Origin: JAEVLT01 sp044598425
GTDB taxonomy: Bacteria; Bacillota; Bacilli; Bacillales; Cytobacillaceae
Assembly (NCBI GenBank): GCA_044598425.1
Contig: CP172536.1
Location: 2,914,001 to 2,978,000 of the forward strand
Direction of reading: 5' to 3'
Length of the DNA: 64,000 bases
The position numbers and the translations under genes were made by a program. This document shows, one piece after another, positions 63,250 through 64,000 of the stretch (positions within the stretch are counted from its first letter, which is position 1; every line of letters starts with the position of its first letter). The notes under the pieces are model-generated. The model worked only from the letters and a program-made list of their open reading frames with translations, did no database searches and was not told the DNA's origin.

Positions 63250-63505
63250 TTCTCAAGAAAAAATTCAATGGCGAACGGGATTACACCGACCACATCTATC
63301 TTCTAATAAACTACTTAAAATTGATCCATTAATAGCTCCACCCATTCGAGAAGATACAACGATCCCTAAACATAAAGGACTCAAAAGAAAATCCTGCTGG
63401 ATATGACCTCCACACCTGCGATAATCACGAAATCATAACCAAATAAGATATCAGCAAATGAGAAGAAGATAAACTTACTTGATACTTTATATTGTCTGTT
63501 TTCAC
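63250..63505 (-). pseudogene. Decayed second sugar porter, N-terminal remnant
   Basis: Minus-strand reading SSKFIFFSFADILFGYDFVIIAGVEVI resembles the TM1 region of the neighbouring porter (FIYFFGAFGGILFGYDIGVM), and after a frame change LCLGIVVSSRMGGAINGS resembles its second helix (IGWITSSVMFGAIFGGAL). Stops and frame changes interrupt it. It looks like the 5' end of a duplicated or replaced porter gene lying between araE and araA. Confidence 0.55.
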
Positions 63506-63664
63506 TATAAACTACATATTTACGATATTTTATGCGCTTTCATTTTTTCGCGAAAACTACAGTCACTCTGACGAATATGGAGATCATAATTTGATTATAT
63601 CGCTGATGATAATGTTATCTACTTTCCCTCCAAGGAAGCTAAGCCTCCCCGGAAGGTAATGGCA

Positions 63665-64000
63665 TTACTTAATAATGACGTATTCCAAGTCAACAAGTTT
63701 TGCATAGGTGACAATTTGGTCTGTTGTTAAATTCAATGAAACAACTGTATGATGTCCGCCGCCATTTTCAATCCAAGCTTTAACTCCGTCTTGGAAGTTT
63801 GGCTTAATCTTCCAAAGTACACGTGCCACCGGAAGTTTTGGAGCTGGAACAGTTGGTTCAAATGCAGAAACTTCGTTGATTAATAGTTTGTAATGAGTTC
63901 CAAAGTCAGCCATTGATACAACGACACCATCTCCCGCTTTACCGTCAAATACTAGACGAGCCGGATCTTCACGGTTACCAATACCTAATGGAGATACGAA
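63665..64000 (-). CDS. araA: L-arabinose isomerase, C-terminal part
   Basis: The last 111 codons of AraA; the 5' part lies beyond the window. The reading FVSPLGIGNREDPARLVFDGKAGDGVVVSMADFGTHYKLLINEV followed by LPVARVLWKIKPNFQDGVKAW and GGGHHTVVSLNLTTDQIVTYAKL matches the C-terminal domain of L-arabinose isomerases, which convert L-arabinose to L-ribulose with Mn2+. The HH of GGGHHT is the metal-ligand region near the active site. Stop TAA at 63665. Confidence 0.9.
   Translation of the reverse strand, partial: FVSPLGIGNREDPARLVFDGKAGDGVVVSMADFGTHYKLLINEVSAFEPTVPAPKLPVARVLWKIKPNFQDGVKAWIENGGGHHTVVSLNLTTDQIVTYAKLVDLEYVIIK

Overview
The window looks like low-GC Firmicutes chromosome, most likely a Bacillaceae member (possibly a warm-growing Caldibacillus- or Heyndrickxia-like organism). 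The reasons are strong AGGAGG-type ribosome sites, frequent GTG/TTG starts, sigma-A promoters of the TTGACA-N17-TATAAT type, LacI/SorC/BglG-PRD regulators, a Bacillus-type LPXTG wall anchor and no GC-rich segments. Species is an inference. No rRNA, tRNA or CRISPR array was seen.

Layout. (1) 1-2.2 kb: end of a CDF cation transporter, a DODA-type dioxygenase divergent from an HxlR regulator, and a frameshifted type I (holin-like) toxin relic. (2) 2.4-6.3 kb: ascorbate-type PTS IIC and IIB led by a PRD/EIIA-bearing BglG-family activator. (3) 6.5-12 kb: a broken clpP paralogue, a beta-propeller lactonase and a heterodimeric ABC exporter. (4) 12.1-27.4 kb: an alpha-glucan utilisation locus. A wall-anchored 2156-residue amylase-pullulanase degrades starch or pullulan outside the cell, a maltodextrin ABC importer takes up the products, a cyclomaltodextrinase/neopullulanase and an oligo-1,6-glucosidase finish them inside, and a LacI repressor reads near-perfect palindromes at the promoters. 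(5) 27.8-32.6 kb: a glutamine-synthetase-like ligase, an acetamidase/formamidase-like hydrolase and an amino acid/amine permease, divergent from an AAA+ regulator that lacks the GAFTGA loop. (6) 32.9-33.5 kb: mazEF.

(7) 33.8-38.5 kb: a pile of mobile-element relics (two group II intron reverse transcriptase pieces, a DUF6431/DDE/AAA transposon with a multi-site end, an IS66 left end with tnpA, and an IS3 copy). (8) 39.4-50.7 kb: a catabolic island with a glucitol-type PTS (gutM, IIC, IIB, IIA), a Rossmann-SAF oxidoreductase, an acetoin-dehydrogenase-like 2-oxo-acid/diketone complex (E1a, E1b, E2, E3) and two SorC-type regulators. The three transcription units share an ACATTTGTTA operator-like motif, which joins the PTS, the oxidoreductase and the dehydrogenase complex into one probable regulon. 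This is the best candidate in the window for an undescribed pathway. (9) 51-54.3 kb: a nearly complete group II intron whose reverse transcriptase carries an in-frame TGA, a second intron remnant, a second copy of the IS3 3' segment and a solo IS66 end. The two IS3 segments are direct repeats bracketing the island.

(10) 54.4-60.2 kb: a galactitol-type PTS (IIB, IIC, IIA) whose activator is cut in two by a 1406-bp IS4-family element with 9-bp target duplications. (11) 60.8-64 kb: a transposase fragment, an AraE-like sugar porter, a decayed second porter and the 3' end of araA.

The window as a whole is a carbohydrate-uptake region (five sugar import systems) interleaved with decayed mobile DNA.
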